From positions 62,001 to 126,000 of the forward strand of contig NZ_CP092713.1 of NCBI RefSeq assembly GCF_023983475.1: a DNA stretch of 64,000 bases, given 5' to 3'. The notes beneath the pieces are model-generated. The model was given only the letters and a program-made list of their open reading frames with translations. It was not told the DNA's origin and made no database searches. Of the stretch, positions 45,281 through 54,959 are shown piece by piece (position 1 is the first letter of the stretch; every line of letters begins with the position of its first letter). The position numbers and the translations under genes were made by a program. Source of the stretch: Aliivibrio fischeri ATCC 7744 = JCM 18803 = DSM 507. Its GTDB lineage: Bacteria; Pseudomonadota; Gammaproteobacteria; Enterobacterales; Vibrionaceae.

Positions 45281-45928
45281 ATGTGTCTTTATCTCGAAAA
45301 CCTCGCTATTCATAAAACTGGTGGTGAAGCTCTATTTACCTCTCTGAATATGAGAGTAAAAAAAGGAGAAATCCTAACCTTAATGGGGCCTAGTGGCTGT
45401 GGAAAATCAACTTTGCTAGATGTCATTGCTGGCCATCTGTCTGATGAATTTTCTTATTCTGGAAATCTAACTCTAGACAGTACTGATTTAACCAAGCTCC
45501 CTGCTCACAAACGTAATGTCGGGATCTTATTTCAAGACGACTTGTTATTTCCTCACCTCACCGTTTGGGAAAACTTAGCGTTTGCACTGCCTAATGCAAT
45601 CAAAGGCAATGATCGTAAAACACAAGCAATGCAAGCATTAGAACATATCTCGCTAACCAAGCTTGCCAACTCTTTTCCTGCTCAGATTTCTGGTGGTCAA
45701 CGAGCGCGCATCAGTTTAACTCGTATGCTACTTGCAAAACCCAAAGTGGCCCTTCTGGATGAACCATTTAGTAAATTAGATAAAGACCTTCGTATTCAAT
45801 TTAGAGATTGGGTGGTTGAACAGCTAAAAGAAGCCAATATTCCGGCTTTAATGGTGACACACGATAAAGAAGATGTACCACAAGGAAGTCGAGTACTTAC
45901 TTGGCCTTGGGAGGTAACTCATGCTTGA
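45281..45928 (+). CDS. ynjD: ABC transporter ATP-binding protein, YnjD-like
   Basis: 215 residues: Walker A LMGPSGCGKSTLL, Q-loop LFQDDLLFPHL, signature ISGGQRARISLTR, Walker B KVALLDEPFSKLD, and switch His VTHDKED. Energises the YnjBC transporter. Its 3' end overlaps the next gene by 8 bp. Confidence 0.92.
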   Translation: MCLYLENLAIHKTGGEALFTSLNMRVKKGEILTLMGPSGCGKSTLLDVIAGHLSDEFSYSGNLTLDSTDLTKLPAHKRNVGILFQDDLLFPHLTVWENLAFALPNAIKGNDRKTQAMQALEHISLTKLANSFPAQISGGQRARISLTRMLLAKPKVALLDEPFSKLDKDLRIQFRDWVVEQLKEANIPALMVTHDKEDVPQGSRVLTWPWEVTHA

Positions 45929-46529
45929 TAGTTTCAGTATTAAAGTGATTCGCTGGCCTTTAGCGCAAAGTGCCAAGCTCATTAATAAACTGGGAATTAC
46001 AGCCAACCAAACGACGCTATTTGGCTTTGTTTTAGGTTGCTTAGCTTTCCCTGCTCTTATTGCAGAGCAATATTTGTTGGCTCTAGTATTTATTGCTTTG
46101 AATCGCATTTGTGATGGATTAGATGGGGCATTAGCTCGAATACAAGGCATCACCGATGCGGGCGGCTTTCTTGATATCAGTTTAGATTTTCTGTTTTATT
46201 CTCTGATCCCTTTTGGATTTGTTCTTGCTAATCCTGATCAAAATGCCATTGCGGGTGCGTTTTTAATTTTCTCGTTTGTTGGGACAGGAAGCAGTTTTTT
46301 AGCTTTTGCCATCATGGCAAGTAAGCAAGGAATTGATAATCCAGTTTATAAACACAAATCCCTTTATTACATGAGCGGCTTAACCGAAGGAACAGAAACC
46401 ATTGCATGTTTTATCGCATTTTGTCTGTTTCCAACCCATTTTGCCATTATCGCCTATGTTTTTGGTGCCGCTTGTTGGTTTACCACCTTTACTCGCATTT
46501 ACTCTGGATTCCATACTCTAAAACCGTAA
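45921..46529 (+). CDS. ynjF: CDP-alcohol phosphatidyltransferase family protein, YnjF-like
   Basis: 202 residues, about five to six membrane helices, with the full catalytic signature D-G-x2-A-R-x8-G-x3-D-x3-D in CDGLDGALARIQGITDA plus GGFLDISLD. It transfers a phosphatidyl or related group from a CDP-alcohol to an acceptor alcohol in the inner membrane; which lipid is made is unknown. GGGAGG precedes the ATG and it overlaps ynjD by 8 bp, so it is part of the transporter operon. Confidence 0.9.
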   Translation: MLDSFSIKVIRWPLAQSAKLINKLGITANQTTLFGFVLGCLAFPALIAEQYLLALVFIALNRICDGLDGALARIQGITDAGGFLDISLDFLFYSLIPFGFVLANPDQNAIAGAFLIFSFVGTGSSFLAFAIMASKQGIDNPVYKHKSLYYMSGLTEGTETIACFIAFCLFPTHFAIIAYVFGAACWFTTFTRIYSGFHTLKP

Positions 46530-46551
46530 GTTTAATCAACTCCACGCATAA

Positions 46552-46581
46552 AAAAACGGATGGCCTATGCCATCCGTTTTT
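46552..46581. terminator. Bidirectional terminator between ynjF and purine permease
   Basis: AAAAACGGATGGC / GCCATCCGTTTTT, 13-bp perfect stem, 4-nt loop. A- and T-runs on both sides serve the two convergent genes. Confidence 0.93.
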
Positions 46582-46607
46582 AATTTTGAACAATCGATTA
46601 TGACAAC

Positions 46608-47978
46608 TTAAATAGCCCAGCCGCCAACATAGAAAATAATCAATGCAATCGTGATAGAAACAATACCAACATTCAGTTTCTTAATCTCACCAGCAAAAAC
46701 ACGGCCAACAACAAGTGTAGTAAAGCCGATCATGATACCTGTTACGATGTTTGCAGAAAGAATAATGAATACCGCACACACAAGGCCAGATAACGCATCA
46801 ACTGAATCTTCAAAATCCAGTTTAGATACATTACTTAGCATTAATAAACCAACGTACATAAGTGCAGGAGCCGTTGCATAGGTAGGTACTAAGTAGCTTA
46901 CTGGCGATAAGAAAATCATAACTAAAAATAATACGCCAACCACAGTTGCTGTAAGGCCTGTTTTACCACCAGCAGCAGTACCTGCCGCCGATTCAATATA
47001 AACAGCAGCCGGTGCACCACCAACAAAACCAGCAACCATTGAGCTTGCAGAATCCGCTGTTAATGCCTTACCACCATCAATGATTTTACCGTCTTTATCT
47101 AATAAATTAGCTTGGCCTGCTAACGCTCGAATAGTACCTGTCGCATCAAACACTGCCGTCATAACTAAAGCAACCACAACAGGAAGAATCGCAGGTGTTA
47201 AAGCACCCATGATATCCATAGAACCGATCAATGAACTACCGTCAGCAGTTTCCAGACTCGGCAAAGCAAAGAACCCATTGTAAGTTACGCTTGGATCAAA
47301 AATTAAACCGATGATTGAGATAGCAACAATCACTAATAAAATGCCACCAGGAACACGTTTCTTTTCTAAACCAAAGATAGCCGCAAGACCAAGCACTGAC
47401 ATGATCACAGAAAACGAAGTAATGTCACCTAGCATAATAGGCAGACCCGCATGTGCATTTTTTACGATAAGTCCCGTGCCATCTGCTGCAATTAACAGTA
47501 AGAAAAGGCCGATACCAATACCAGTACCATGAGCAATACCTGATGGTAAGTTATTTAAAATCCACTGACGCACGCCTGTTACCGTAATAAGTGTAAACAA
47601 AGCACCCATAATAAATACAGCACCAAGGGCAACTGGAATACTTACACCTTGACCTAATACTAAACTGAATGCAGTAAACGCGGTTAGTGAGATAGCACAA
47701 CCAATTGCCATTGGTAAGTTAACCCATAAACCCATTAATAGTGAACCAAATGCAGCAACTAAACAGGTAGCAACAAATACTGCACCAGTATCAAAGCCTG
47801 CCGCTCCTAACATGCTTGGTACAACAATAACCGAATAAACCATCGCTAAAAAAGTAGTTAAACCCGCGATCATTTCTGTTCGAACTGAACTACCACGTTG
47901 TGAAATCTTAAAAAATCCATCCAATTTCTTTTCAAAATTTGATGTTGTTTCAACTTGTTGAGCATTGTCCTGAGACAT
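46608..47978 (-). CDS. NCS2/AzgA-type purine (hypoxanthine/guanine) permease
   Basis: 456 residues, around 12-14 membrane helices, with AzgA motifs: [17 protein letters not shown] near the N-terminus, [31 protein letters not shown], and [19 protein letters not shown]. Proton-coupled uptake of hypoxanthine/guanine/adenine is the usual role. I chose ATG 47978 (AAGGA 7 nt upstream) over an upstream frame start at 48086. A PurR-like operator lies about 80 bp upstream, which supports a purine role. Confidence 0.88.
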   Translation of the reverse strand: MSQDNAQQVETTSNFEKKLDGFFKISQRGSSVRTEMIAGLTTFLAMVYSVIVVPSMLGAAGFDTGAVFVATCLVAAFGSLLMGLWVNLPMAIGCAISLTAFTAFSLVLGQGVSIPVALGAVFIMGALFTLITVTGVRQWILNNLPSGIAHGTGIGIGLFLLLIAADGTGLIVKNAHAGLPIMLGDITSFSVIMSVLGLAAIFGLEKKRVPGGILLVIVAISIIGLIFDPSVTYNGFFALPSLETADGSSLIGSMDIMGALTPAILPVVVALVMTAVFDATGTIRALAGQANLLDKDGKIIDGGKALTADSASSMVAGFVGGAPAAVYIESAAGTAAGGKTGLTATVVGVLFLVMIFLSPVSYLVPTYATAPALMYVGLLMLSNVSKLDFEDSVDALSGLVCAVFIILSANIVTGIMIGFTTLVVGRVFAGEIKKLNVGIVSITIALIIFYVGGWAI

Positions 47979-48454
47979 GGAACTATCCTTACTAAAGTGC
48001 GTTAAGTTGCAGTCATAATTTGCGCGCATTTTCACATAAACTGAGCGAAATATAAATAAGCAATCGTTACCGTAGTGAGAGTTCAAGAGGTTATAGTGAA
48101 TAAAAGTCTAATGAGAAATGAAGTGATTTATTGATTTTTAAAAGAAAAATATCAACTAATACGTTCACATATTTTTTTAATAATTATTGATTTTTCCTTG
48201 TCAAAAATATGACCCACCAGATTCACCTAGCTTTTATTTAACAAAAAAATAAAACTCGCCTTAAATAAGACCACTAAAGCATCACATAACGGAAATGAAT
48301 CAGATTTGATTTCACAACATAAATAATAAATAAGACAAGGTTATAGAAGGTATCAAGAAAAAACAGTCACAAAACCTCAATAAAAATACAGTATGGTGTA
48401 ATATTTGCTTACATTTCACTGCTGAAATTTATCGAGACAACAAGAGACAAAGAC
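47979..48454. other. Divergent intergenic region, purine permease / chemoreceptor
   Basis: 476 bp; no gene. Contains the PurR-like box at 48058-48073 and promoters for both flanking genes. No other motif recognised. Confidence 0.5.
48058..48073 (-). promoter_or_regulatory. PurR-like operator
   Basis: AAGCAATCGTTACCGT matches the E. coli PurR consensus ACGCAAACGTTTGCGT at 12 of 16 positions, including the central CG. It lies 80-95 bp upstream of the purine permease start, where purine repression would be expected. Match is to a recalled consensus. Confidence 0.5.
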
Positions 48455-50011
48455 ATGAAAACAGATTCGTCTAATTATAAAGAAGTTCTATTTCCCAAAG
48501 AATATAACTTGCTATCAATTACCTCCCCATCAAGTCATATTACTTATGCAAGTAAAGAGTTTTGTGAAGTAGCTGGATTTACGTTAGATGAATTGAATTC
48601 ACAACCCCATAACATCGTGCGTCATCCAGATATGCCGAGTGAGGCATTTAAAGATATGTGGTCTCACCTAAAAAACAAAAAATCATGGATGGGGCTAGTT
48701 AAAAATAAATGTAAAGACGGAAACTACTATTGGGTTGATGCTTTCGCCTCCCCGATTCTTCAAAATGGTGAAATAAAAGAGTATCAATCCGTTAGACTAA
48801 GTCCTTCTCGAGAGCATATTTCTAACGCTGAAAAAGTATATGCTTCATTAAAATCAGGTAAGAAACCATTAAAATTAACATTGCCAAGAACTCGTTTATG
48901 GCAACGCTTCGCTTTAACATTAATACCTAGTTTTATTGTTGCGGCGCTTATTTCATATCAATGGTCCCCTTTATTTGGCTTAAGTCTTTTGAGTACACTT
49001 TCGCTATTGAGTGTCTATTCTTTAACTCGTCGTTTAGAGCAATTATCAACTAAAGCAAAAGCGGTCTTTGATAATCCACTAATGGAGTTAATTTACACGA
49101 ATCATGTGGATGATATTTCAGAAATAGAACTTGCGTTAAAAATGCGTCAATCTGAAATTAATGCCATTATTGGGCGCATTCAAGACTCTAACGAGCAGAT
49201 TGAAACACTAGCTAAATCATCAACTTCTAACTGTCTAGATACCGTTAATAACCTGAACGAACAAACTCAAGAAACCAATCAAGTCGCTAATGCTATCCAA
49301 GAAATGTCAGCTTCCGTTAACGATATTGCGGCAAATGTTCTAAGTACAGCTCAAGCAACAGAAGAAGCATATCAAGTCACTTCAGAGGGAATGACAACGG
49401 TTACAGAAACTGTAAATTCAATCCAGATGCTTTCAACACAGCTCACCAATGCTTCCAATATTATTGCAACGCTTGAAGCACGCGGAAACGAAATTGGTTC
49501 AGTGTTAACTGTAATACAAGCGATTGCAGAACAAACAAATCTATTAGCGTTAAATGCCGCAATAGAAGCAGCACGAGCCGGAGAACAAGGCAGAGGGTTT
49601 GCTGTTGTTGCTGATGAAGTCAGAGCGTTAGCTCAACGAAGTCAAGATTCAGCAAAAGAAATTCAAGATATGATCAAACAGATACAACAAAGTACACAAG
49701 ATGCCGTTGAAGCAATGGAACAAGGTAAATCACTATCTAGTGTATGCGTAGGTTCAGCAAATAAATCAGGCCATACGTTACAAGAATCCTTTGAGCAAGT
49801 GAGTGCTATTGCTGAAAAAAACACTCAAATATCCGTTGCAATTGAGCAAATTGTCAAAGTATCCGAAGACATGAATACAAACATTCAATCAATTAATAAT
49901 GTCTGTGAACATACGCACAACATTGCAAATGAAACCATGAAAGAGTGCAATACGCTCTCAGAGACAATTGATTCTCAAGGATCTCTGGTCGCTCAATTCC
50001 GAAACGTATAA
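48455..50011 (+). CDS. PAS-domain methyl-accepting chemotaxis protein (Aer-like)
   Basis: 518 residues. The N-terminal PAS domain resembles the FAD-binding redox sensor Aer: [55 protein letters not shown]. There is a hydrophobic hairpin (about 155-190), then HAMP-like and signalling helices with the conserved hairpin tip [19 protein letters not shown] and [17 protein letters not shown]. It anchors in the inner membrane without a periplasmic domain and should report redox or oxygen status to CheA. Monocistronic; a hairpin follows. Confidence 0.9.
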   Translation: MKTDSSNYKEVLFPKEYNLLSITSPSSHITYASKEFCEVAGFTLDELNSQPHNIVRHPDMPSEAFKDMWSHLKNKKSWMGLVKNKCKDGNYYWVDAFASPILQNGEIKEYQSVRLSPSREHISNAEKVYASLKSGKKPLKLTLPRTRLWQRFALTLIPSFIVAALISYQWSPLFGLSLLSTLSLLSVYSLTRRLEQLSTKAKAVFDNPLMELIYTNHVDDISEIELALKMRQSEINAIIGRIQDSNEQIETLAKSSTSNCLDTVNNLNEQTQETNQVANAIQEMSASVNDIAANVLSTAQATEEAYQVTSEGMTTVTETVNSIQMLSTQLTNASNIIATLEARGNEIGSVLTVIQAIAEQTNLLALNAAIEAARAGEQGRGFAVVADEVRALAQRSQDSAKEIQDMIKQIQQSTQDAVEAMEQGKSLSSVCVGSANKSGHTLQESFEQVSAIAEKNTQISVAIEQIVKVSEDMNTNIQSINNVCEHTHNIANETMKECNTLSETIDSQGSLVAQFRNV

Positions 50012-50020
50012 ACATCCAAT

Positions 50021-50063
50021 AAAGACAAAGCCCGATATGATTCATCTTAGGGCTTTCGTCTTT
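50021..50063 (+). terminator. Terminator after chemoreceptor gene
   Basis: AAAGACAAAGCCC / GGGCTTTCGTCTTT with a one-base bulge and 16-nt loop, 10 bp past the stop. Short T-run. Confidence 0.6.
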
Positions 50064-50171
50064 AAATCTGCGTCTTTTTAACTACAAATTGAGCTTTTTA
50101 TTTATCCGACTTTCTCCTTACTTAATTTATGCCATAATCACAGTTCACAAGTCTGCATTAAAGGGAAGAAA

Positions 50172-52019
50172 ATGACTGCTACCGCTTATCTTAATGACTT
50201 AAACCAACGTTATTTATCTATTCATCGCACCAAAGAAAACTTCTTTTGGGATACCTATATGGGGCTGAGTGATGATCATAACGGCTCAACAGAAGCTGAA
50301 ACGGCTTGGACGCAATTCTTAAGTGACGCCACACAAATTCCAGCCATAAAGCAACAAATCAAACAAGCTGAATCCATTACAAATACAGAGGAAAAAGAGC
50401 AAACTCTGATTGGATTGCAAGGCTGGTTAGCCACATTTAAATCACATGCTATCGAGTCTGAAACCGCACAGAAGCTAAAATCAGAACTGATAAAATTTGA
50501 AGCGGGTTTGTTTGAGAAAAAACAAAACCATGCCATGACTTATGTGAATGAAGCGGGTGATACCATTGAAGGTTCTCTTCCTGTTCTTGCATCTGTTGTT
50601 CGTACCAGCTCTAATCAAGCGACACGTCACTCTGCTCACCAAGCCTTTCTCGATTTAGAACAATGGCTACTACAAAATGGTTTTATTGAACTGATCAAAC
50701 TTCGTAACCAATTTGCTCGCTCTCAAGGATTTGAGACTTTCTTTGATTATTCAGTAACGAAAAAAGAGAAAATGAGCGCTGATGAGTTATTTACCATTTT
50801 GGATGACTTTGAAAAGCGTACCCATGAATGTCATCAACAAAGCTTAAACCAACTAGCTGCTGATAAAGGGAAAGACGCACTACTTGCACATAACTTCGTT
50901 TTCTCATTTGCTGGCGATGCTATGCGAGACTTAGATCCATATGTGCCTTTCTCTAAATCATTACGTCGTTGGGTTGAATCATTTGGCCGCTTGAATATTG
51001 AGTTTTCAGGCGCAGAATTAACATTGGATTTATTAGATCGTAAAGGTAAATATCCAAATGGATTCTGTCATGGTCCAATTCCTTCGTTCTACGATCAAAA
51101 CCAATGGATTGCAGCAAAAGTTAACTTCACCAGTAACGCTAAGCCAGATCAAATTGGTAGTGGTTATGACGGTATGAATACCTTATTCCACGAAGGTGGT
51201 CATGCGGCTCACTTCTCAAATGTAAAAATGAACGCACCGTGTTTTTCTCAAGAGTTTGCTCCAACATCAATGGCATACGCTGAAACTCAATCGATGTTTT
51301 GTGACAGCTTATTAACCGATGCTGACTGGTTAAAACAATACGCATTAGATGATAATGGTACTCCTGTTCCTGATGAGATTATTAAGGCTATCATTGATTC
51401 CAAACAACCGTTTAAAGCATACCAAGAGCGCAGTATTTTGGTTGTACCTTACTTTGAGCGTGCGTTATATCGATTAAGTGACGAAGAACTCACGCCAGAA
51501 AACATCACTGCACTAGCTCGTGCTTCAGAGAAGAAAATCTTAGGGCTAGCGTGCAGCCCTCGTCCACTAATGGCAATACCACATTTAGTGTCAGATGAAG
51601 CGGCCTGTGCTTATCATGGTTACTTACTTGCACACATGGCGGTATATCAAACTCGCGCTTATTTCACTAAGAAATTTGGCTACTTAACTGATAACCCAGA
51701 GATCGGCCCATTGCTTACTAAGCATTATTGGAATGCTGGCAACAGTGTTAGTCACAATGATTCAATCATTGCATTAACAGGGGAAGGATTTAACGCGAAA
51801 TACTTAGCTGATGAATGTAATTTATCGGCACAAGATGCATGGAAAGTAGAGCAAGATAAAATCGCAGAGTTAAACTCTCGAACCCAAGCAGACGTTGCAC
51901 CTTTACATGCCAACATCACGATTATTGATGGACCTACAACATTAGCAAGCAATGCTGAGTCCAACCAAAAAATGTGTGATGATTTTGAAGCTTATATTAA
52001 AAAAACATACGGTAGATAA
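50172..52019 (+). CDS. M3-family oligoendopeptidase F (PepF-like) metallopeptidase
   Basis: 615 residues. The zinc site HEGGH (H340, E341, H344) lies in NTLFHEGGHAAHF, with a downstream glutamate in PTSMAYAETQSMF, typical of M3B oligopeptidases of 560-620 residues. It hydrolyses peptides of moderate length in the cytoplasm. AAGGGAAG precedes the ATG. Its terminator has been split by IS4-family copy 2, 34 bp after the stop. Confidence 0.9.
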   Translation: MTATAYLNDLNQRYLSIHRTKENFFWDTYMGLSDDHNGSTEAETAWTQFLSDATQIPAIKQQIKQAESITNTEEKEQTLIGLQGWLATFKSHAIESETAQKLKSELIKFEAGLFEKKQNHAMTYVNEAGDTIEGSLPVLASVVRTSSNQATRHSAHQAFLDLEQWLLQNGFIELIKLRNQFARSQGFETFFDYSVTKKEKMSADELFTILDDFEKRTHECHQQSLNQLAADKGKDALLAHNFVFSFAGDAMRDLDPYVPFSKSLRRWVESFGRLNIEFSGAELTLDLLDRKGKYPNGFCHGPIPSFYDQNQWIAAKVNFTSNAKPDQIGSGYDGMNTLFHEGGHAAHFSNVKMNAPCFSQEFAPTSMAYAETQSMFCDSLLTDADWLKQYALDDNGTPVPDEIIKAIIDSKQPFKAYQERSILVVPYFERALYRLSDEELTPENITALARASEKKILGLACSPRPLMAIPHLVSDEAACAYHGYLLAHMAVYQTRAYFTKKFGYLTDNPEIGPLLTKHYWNAGNSVSHNDSIIALTGEGFNAKYLADECNLSAQDAWKVEQDKIAELNSRTQADVAPLHANITIIDGPTTLASNAESNQKMCDDFEAYIKKTYGR

Positions 52020-52053
52020 CTATCGTAGTGTAAAAAAACCAGCCTCCATCGGC

Positions 52054-53471
52054 TAATGCCGATCGTTTAAGGGACTTGAACGATCCTTTGCAGCCTTCAT
52101 AATCGGTCTTAAATTTATTTTAAGGCCGATTTTTTATGTCTGAGTTTTCTCGTGAATTACAATTAACTGCAGAATTTCACCTTCCTGAATCTATGGATTC
52201 ATTTCGGAAAAATATTCCTATTGAGTGGATTTCAGAAGCCGTTAACCAAACTGGTCGCGCCGCTATCAGAAAGCGCAGATTTCCTGCTGAACAAGCTGTT
52301 TGGTTAGTGCTTGGAATTGGCTTAATGCGTAACCGCTCCATTAGCGATGTTTGTGATAAATTAGAATTAGCCTTCCCTGATGCTAAAGGGGAGCTCCCTC
52401 CCTTGGCCACAAGTAGTATCGTAAAAGCTAGACAGCGTATTGGTTATGAACCATTACGTTACCTATTTCATACCACTGCGAGTAAATGGGAGACAGAAGA
52501 ATCGCCTGATTTAGTTTGTGGACTTAAACTCATGAGCGTTGACGGGACTCAATTTAAAACCCCTGAAACTAAGGATAACCAAAAGCTAGGCTACGCGACA
52601 GGTAAGGCTACATTTCCTTCAGTTCTTGCTGTTACCCTCATGTCTACACGCACCCACCTTATTTCAGATGCTGCTTTTGGACCAATAACCAATAGTGAAA
52701 TATCTTATGCACAACAATTAGTTGGCTCCGCTCCAAATAATTCATTAACTCTTTTTGACCGTGGTTTTATGTCCGCTGAACTTTTTGAATCATGGCGTAA
52801 TGCAGGAAAAAATACTCATTGGTTAACTCCAATAAAAAGTAAATTTAGGTACGACGTTTTAGAAGAGTTTTCAGACTACGATAAACTGATTAAAATGCCA
52901 GTTTCGCCTGATGCAAAACAGAAATATCCTCACCTCGGAGATAGCTGGCAAGCTCGTTTAGTTTTAATACCTGAGCCGAAAGGAGAGATCAAAGGGTTTA
53001 TTACTTCATTAGAGTGTCCTGTGACTTATCCATTGAAAGATATTGTTGAAATTTACTGGGAACGATGGGAAATAGAACAAGGTTATGGTGAATTAAAACA
53101 AGGTCAACTTAACAATCAAGCAGTGCTTAGAAGCTTGAAAATAGAAGGAATATATCAAGAGTTATGGGGGATTTTGATTTCTTATAACCTCGTTCGTCTA
53201 GAAATGAAAAGAATGGCCGATTTTCATAAAATGGAACCATTAAGAATAAGCTTTATTAATGCGTTAAGGCTAATCCAAGATGAGTTCCTGTGGTGTTCAG
53301 GGCGAACACCAGGAACAGTGCCCAAGAAGCTGAAAAATCTACGAGAAAGCGGAAAGCGTCTAATCCTGCCAAAGAAAAGAAAGCGAAAACCATTTCCGCG
53401 ACAAGTGCTTTATAAAGCACCGCGCTACCCTTATAAAAAAAGAGCCACTAGCTGTTAAGCGAGCGGCATTA
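52054..53471 (+). mobile_element. IS4-family insertion sequence, copy 2 (1418 bp)
   Basis: Same element as 27213-28630 in the other orientation, flanked by the perfect 12-bp direct repeat GCCTCCATCGGC (52042-52053 and 53472-53483). The duplication shows a clean, direct transposition event. Confidence 0.96.
52136..53458 (+). CDS. IS4-family transposase (second copy)
   Basis: 440 residues, identical in translation to the product at 27226-28548, with intact DDE motifs (SVDGTQF, LFDRGF, YWERWEIEQGYGELK). Identity implies recent duplication. Confidence 0.95.
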   Translation: MSEFSRELQLTAEFHLPESMDSFRKNIPIEWISEAVNQTGRAAIRKRRFPAEQAVWLVLGIGLMRNRSISDVCDKLELAFPDAKGELPPLATSSIVKARQRIGYEPLRYLFHTTASKWETEESPDLVCGLKLMSVDGTQFKTPETKDNQKLGYATGKATFPSVLAVTLMSTRTHLISDAAFGPITNSEISYAQQLVGSAPNNSLTLFDRGFMSAELFESWRNAGKNTHWLTPIKSKFRYDVLEEFSDYDKLIKMPVSPDAKQKYPHLGDSWQARLVLIPEPKGEIKGFITSLECPVTYPLKDIVEIYWERWEIEQGYGELKQGQLNNQAVLRSLKIEGIYQELWGILISYNLVRLEMKRMADFHKMEPLRISFINALRLIQDEFLWCSGRTPGTVPKKLKNLRESGKRLILPKKRKRKPFPRQVLYKAPRYPYKKRATSC

Positions 53472-53489
53472 GCCTCCATCGGCTGGTTT

Positions 53490-54479
53490 TTATAGATTTG
53501 ATTCTTGTGGTGTTGAATAAAGAAGTTGAAGTAAACGCGCTTGTTCTTGCTGATTGATATCCGATTTATCCACCAATACTTTTTGCTGTTTTAATATATT
53601 AATTAAATCTGTTGGTACTGACTCACCATTTCCAACAATCTCAACATGACCTGCTTTTACGGTTACTAAATCCGTATTCACACCATCATCAACTTGATTA
53701 TTTGATTGTTCATTAACGCTGAAAACGTAATCGTCCTCAATACACTCTCCTTTGTCATTTTCCTTACGACACGAATTACGCTCATCGGTTTTGACGACTA
53801 AATGCTGAGAGACAGATGCAACAAGTTCACCTGGTTGCTCAATAAAATCAGCATTAGGTGGGATCTGTTGATATTTTTCTCCCGTCACGGCATAACAAAT
53901 CAAATCGACAATACCTAACGAGAGAATACGTAGTGGCGTTATTCCACAATGCGATGAAATTTCAATACCATTAAAGGGAGACGAGACAGTTGTTAATTGC
54001 ACTTTCTTAGCCGTGACCGTTTGTTGGTCTTCTCTTTCTGAAGTTAATGCACGTCGAGCAACTAATCCTCCTTGGCTATGACCAATGACATGCAGATCTT
54101 GATTCGGGTTTTGAGTTGATAGTTGATTTAAAGCCGTTACTAGCTCACCTGAGGTTTCTTCTAAACTCTTTCTATCATCATATTCAAAACAAATGGCTTG
54201 TTGGTCATATAATCCATATACATCAGCCAAAGTCTGAAAACGTCCAGCAGACGAAAAGCACCCATGAACAATAATTGTTAAGGGTTCATCTGGATTTAAG
54301 TGAATTGAATCATTACCTTCATTATTACAATGTTTTAAACCAGCAATTTGTAATGTTTGTTTTGTATGAGCAACCTCAGAAGGACCTACATTCTGCTTGA
54401 TGTCTGAAGATGATGCACATCCTTGCATACCTAAAAACACACTCATAACGGCATATAGAAAAAAATCCTTTTGTTTCAT
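53490..54479 (-). CDS. Putative lipoprotein alpha/beta-hydrolase (lipase/esterase-like)
   Basis: 329 residues from the ATG at 54479 (AGGTGG 6 nt upstream); a GTG at 54488 is less likely. The signal sequence ends in the lipobox LGMQGC, so Cys would be lipid-modified. The hydrolase core has LTIIVHGCFSS and the nucleophile elbow VIGHSQGGLVARRAL (Ser in GHSQG), with candidate acid and His further on (QVDDGVNTDLV, KAGHVEIVG). It resembles lipase/acyltransferase-type envelope enzymes; substrate unknown. Confidence 0.82.
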   Translation of the reverse strand: MKQKDFFLYAVMSVFLGMQGCASSSDIKQNVGPSEVAHTKQTLQIAGLKHCNNEGNDSIHLNPDEPLTIIVHGCFSSAGRFQTLADVYGLYDQQAICFEYDDRKSLEETSGELVTALNQLSTQNPNQDLHVIGHSQGGLVARRALTSEREDQQTVTAKKVQLTTVSSPFNGIEISSHCGITPLRILSLGIVDLICYAVTGEKYQQIPPNADFIEQPGELVASVSQHLVVKTDERNSCRKENDKGECIEDDYVFSVNEQSNNQVDDGVNTDLVTVKAGHVEIVGNGESVPTDLINILKQQKVLVDKSDINQQEQARLLQLLYSTPQESNL

Positions 54480-54643
54480 TAAGCCCACCTACTCATTGAA
54501 TATACACACAATGATAGAGTATTTTTTAGCCTATTATTACTGTAATACGTAGATTCTTTAGGCATGTATTTGAGCCTTGTGAAGTTTATCGAATTTCTTT
54601 TTGATCTTTTAAGCAATGACTCTAAACAGAACAAGTGGTAAAT

Positions 54644-54793
54644 ATGAAGAAAGAGCGCATTTTAATTATCAATAAAAGGCTTGCTTTAATAGGCGTTGTT
54701 ATTATGACTTTAGTTTTTTCCTATTTTCAAGAGGGCGAGAAGGACACTATAGCACAACCAAAAGCACCTTCATCTTGCTCACAAGAAAAGTAA
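54644..54793 (+). CDS. Small membrane-anchored protein, 49 aa
   Basis: ATG at 54644, TAA at 54791-54793. A short basic start (MKKERILIINKRL), one hydrophobic segment (ALIGVVIMTLVFSYF) and a polar, Cys-containing tail (EGEKDTIAQPKAPSSCSQEK in outline) look like an N-in single-span protein with a periplasmic tail. Ribosome site is weak (AGTGG). It is in an otherwise gene-free stretch between divergent neighbours. No family recognised. Confidence 0.5.
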   Translation: MKKERILIINKRLALIGVVIMTLVFSYFQEGEKDTIAQPKAPSSCSQEK

Positions 54794-54959
54794 CTTTTAT
54801 CACATACTTAACCATTCCAGCCCTATTTTCTTGTGTGACATTAGTTCACACTATTAGGATTCTCTTCAATCCAATAAAACCAAATACGATTGCGCTCACA
54901 ATACTCTTTATTTTCAAGTAATAGGATTAAACTACGTTTACCCTTTGGAATAAAAAATA

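Larger units (their letters stand above)
52032..53491. terminator. Convergent terminator interrupted by IS4-family copy 2
   Basis: Left piece 52032-52053, right piece 53472-53491. Removing the IS and one 12-bp duplicate gives AAAAACCAGCC-TCCATC-GGCTGGTTTTT, an 11-bp perfect hairpin shared by the oligopeptidase and the convergent lipoprotein gene, whose stop codon is in the T-run. The duplicated GCCTCCATCGGC is exactly loop plus three stem bases on each side. Confidence 0.88.

Noticed and set aside
47979-48086. Longer N-terminus for the purine permease
   Set aside because: The extra residues are unlike the family and the ATG at 47978 has a good ribosome site.
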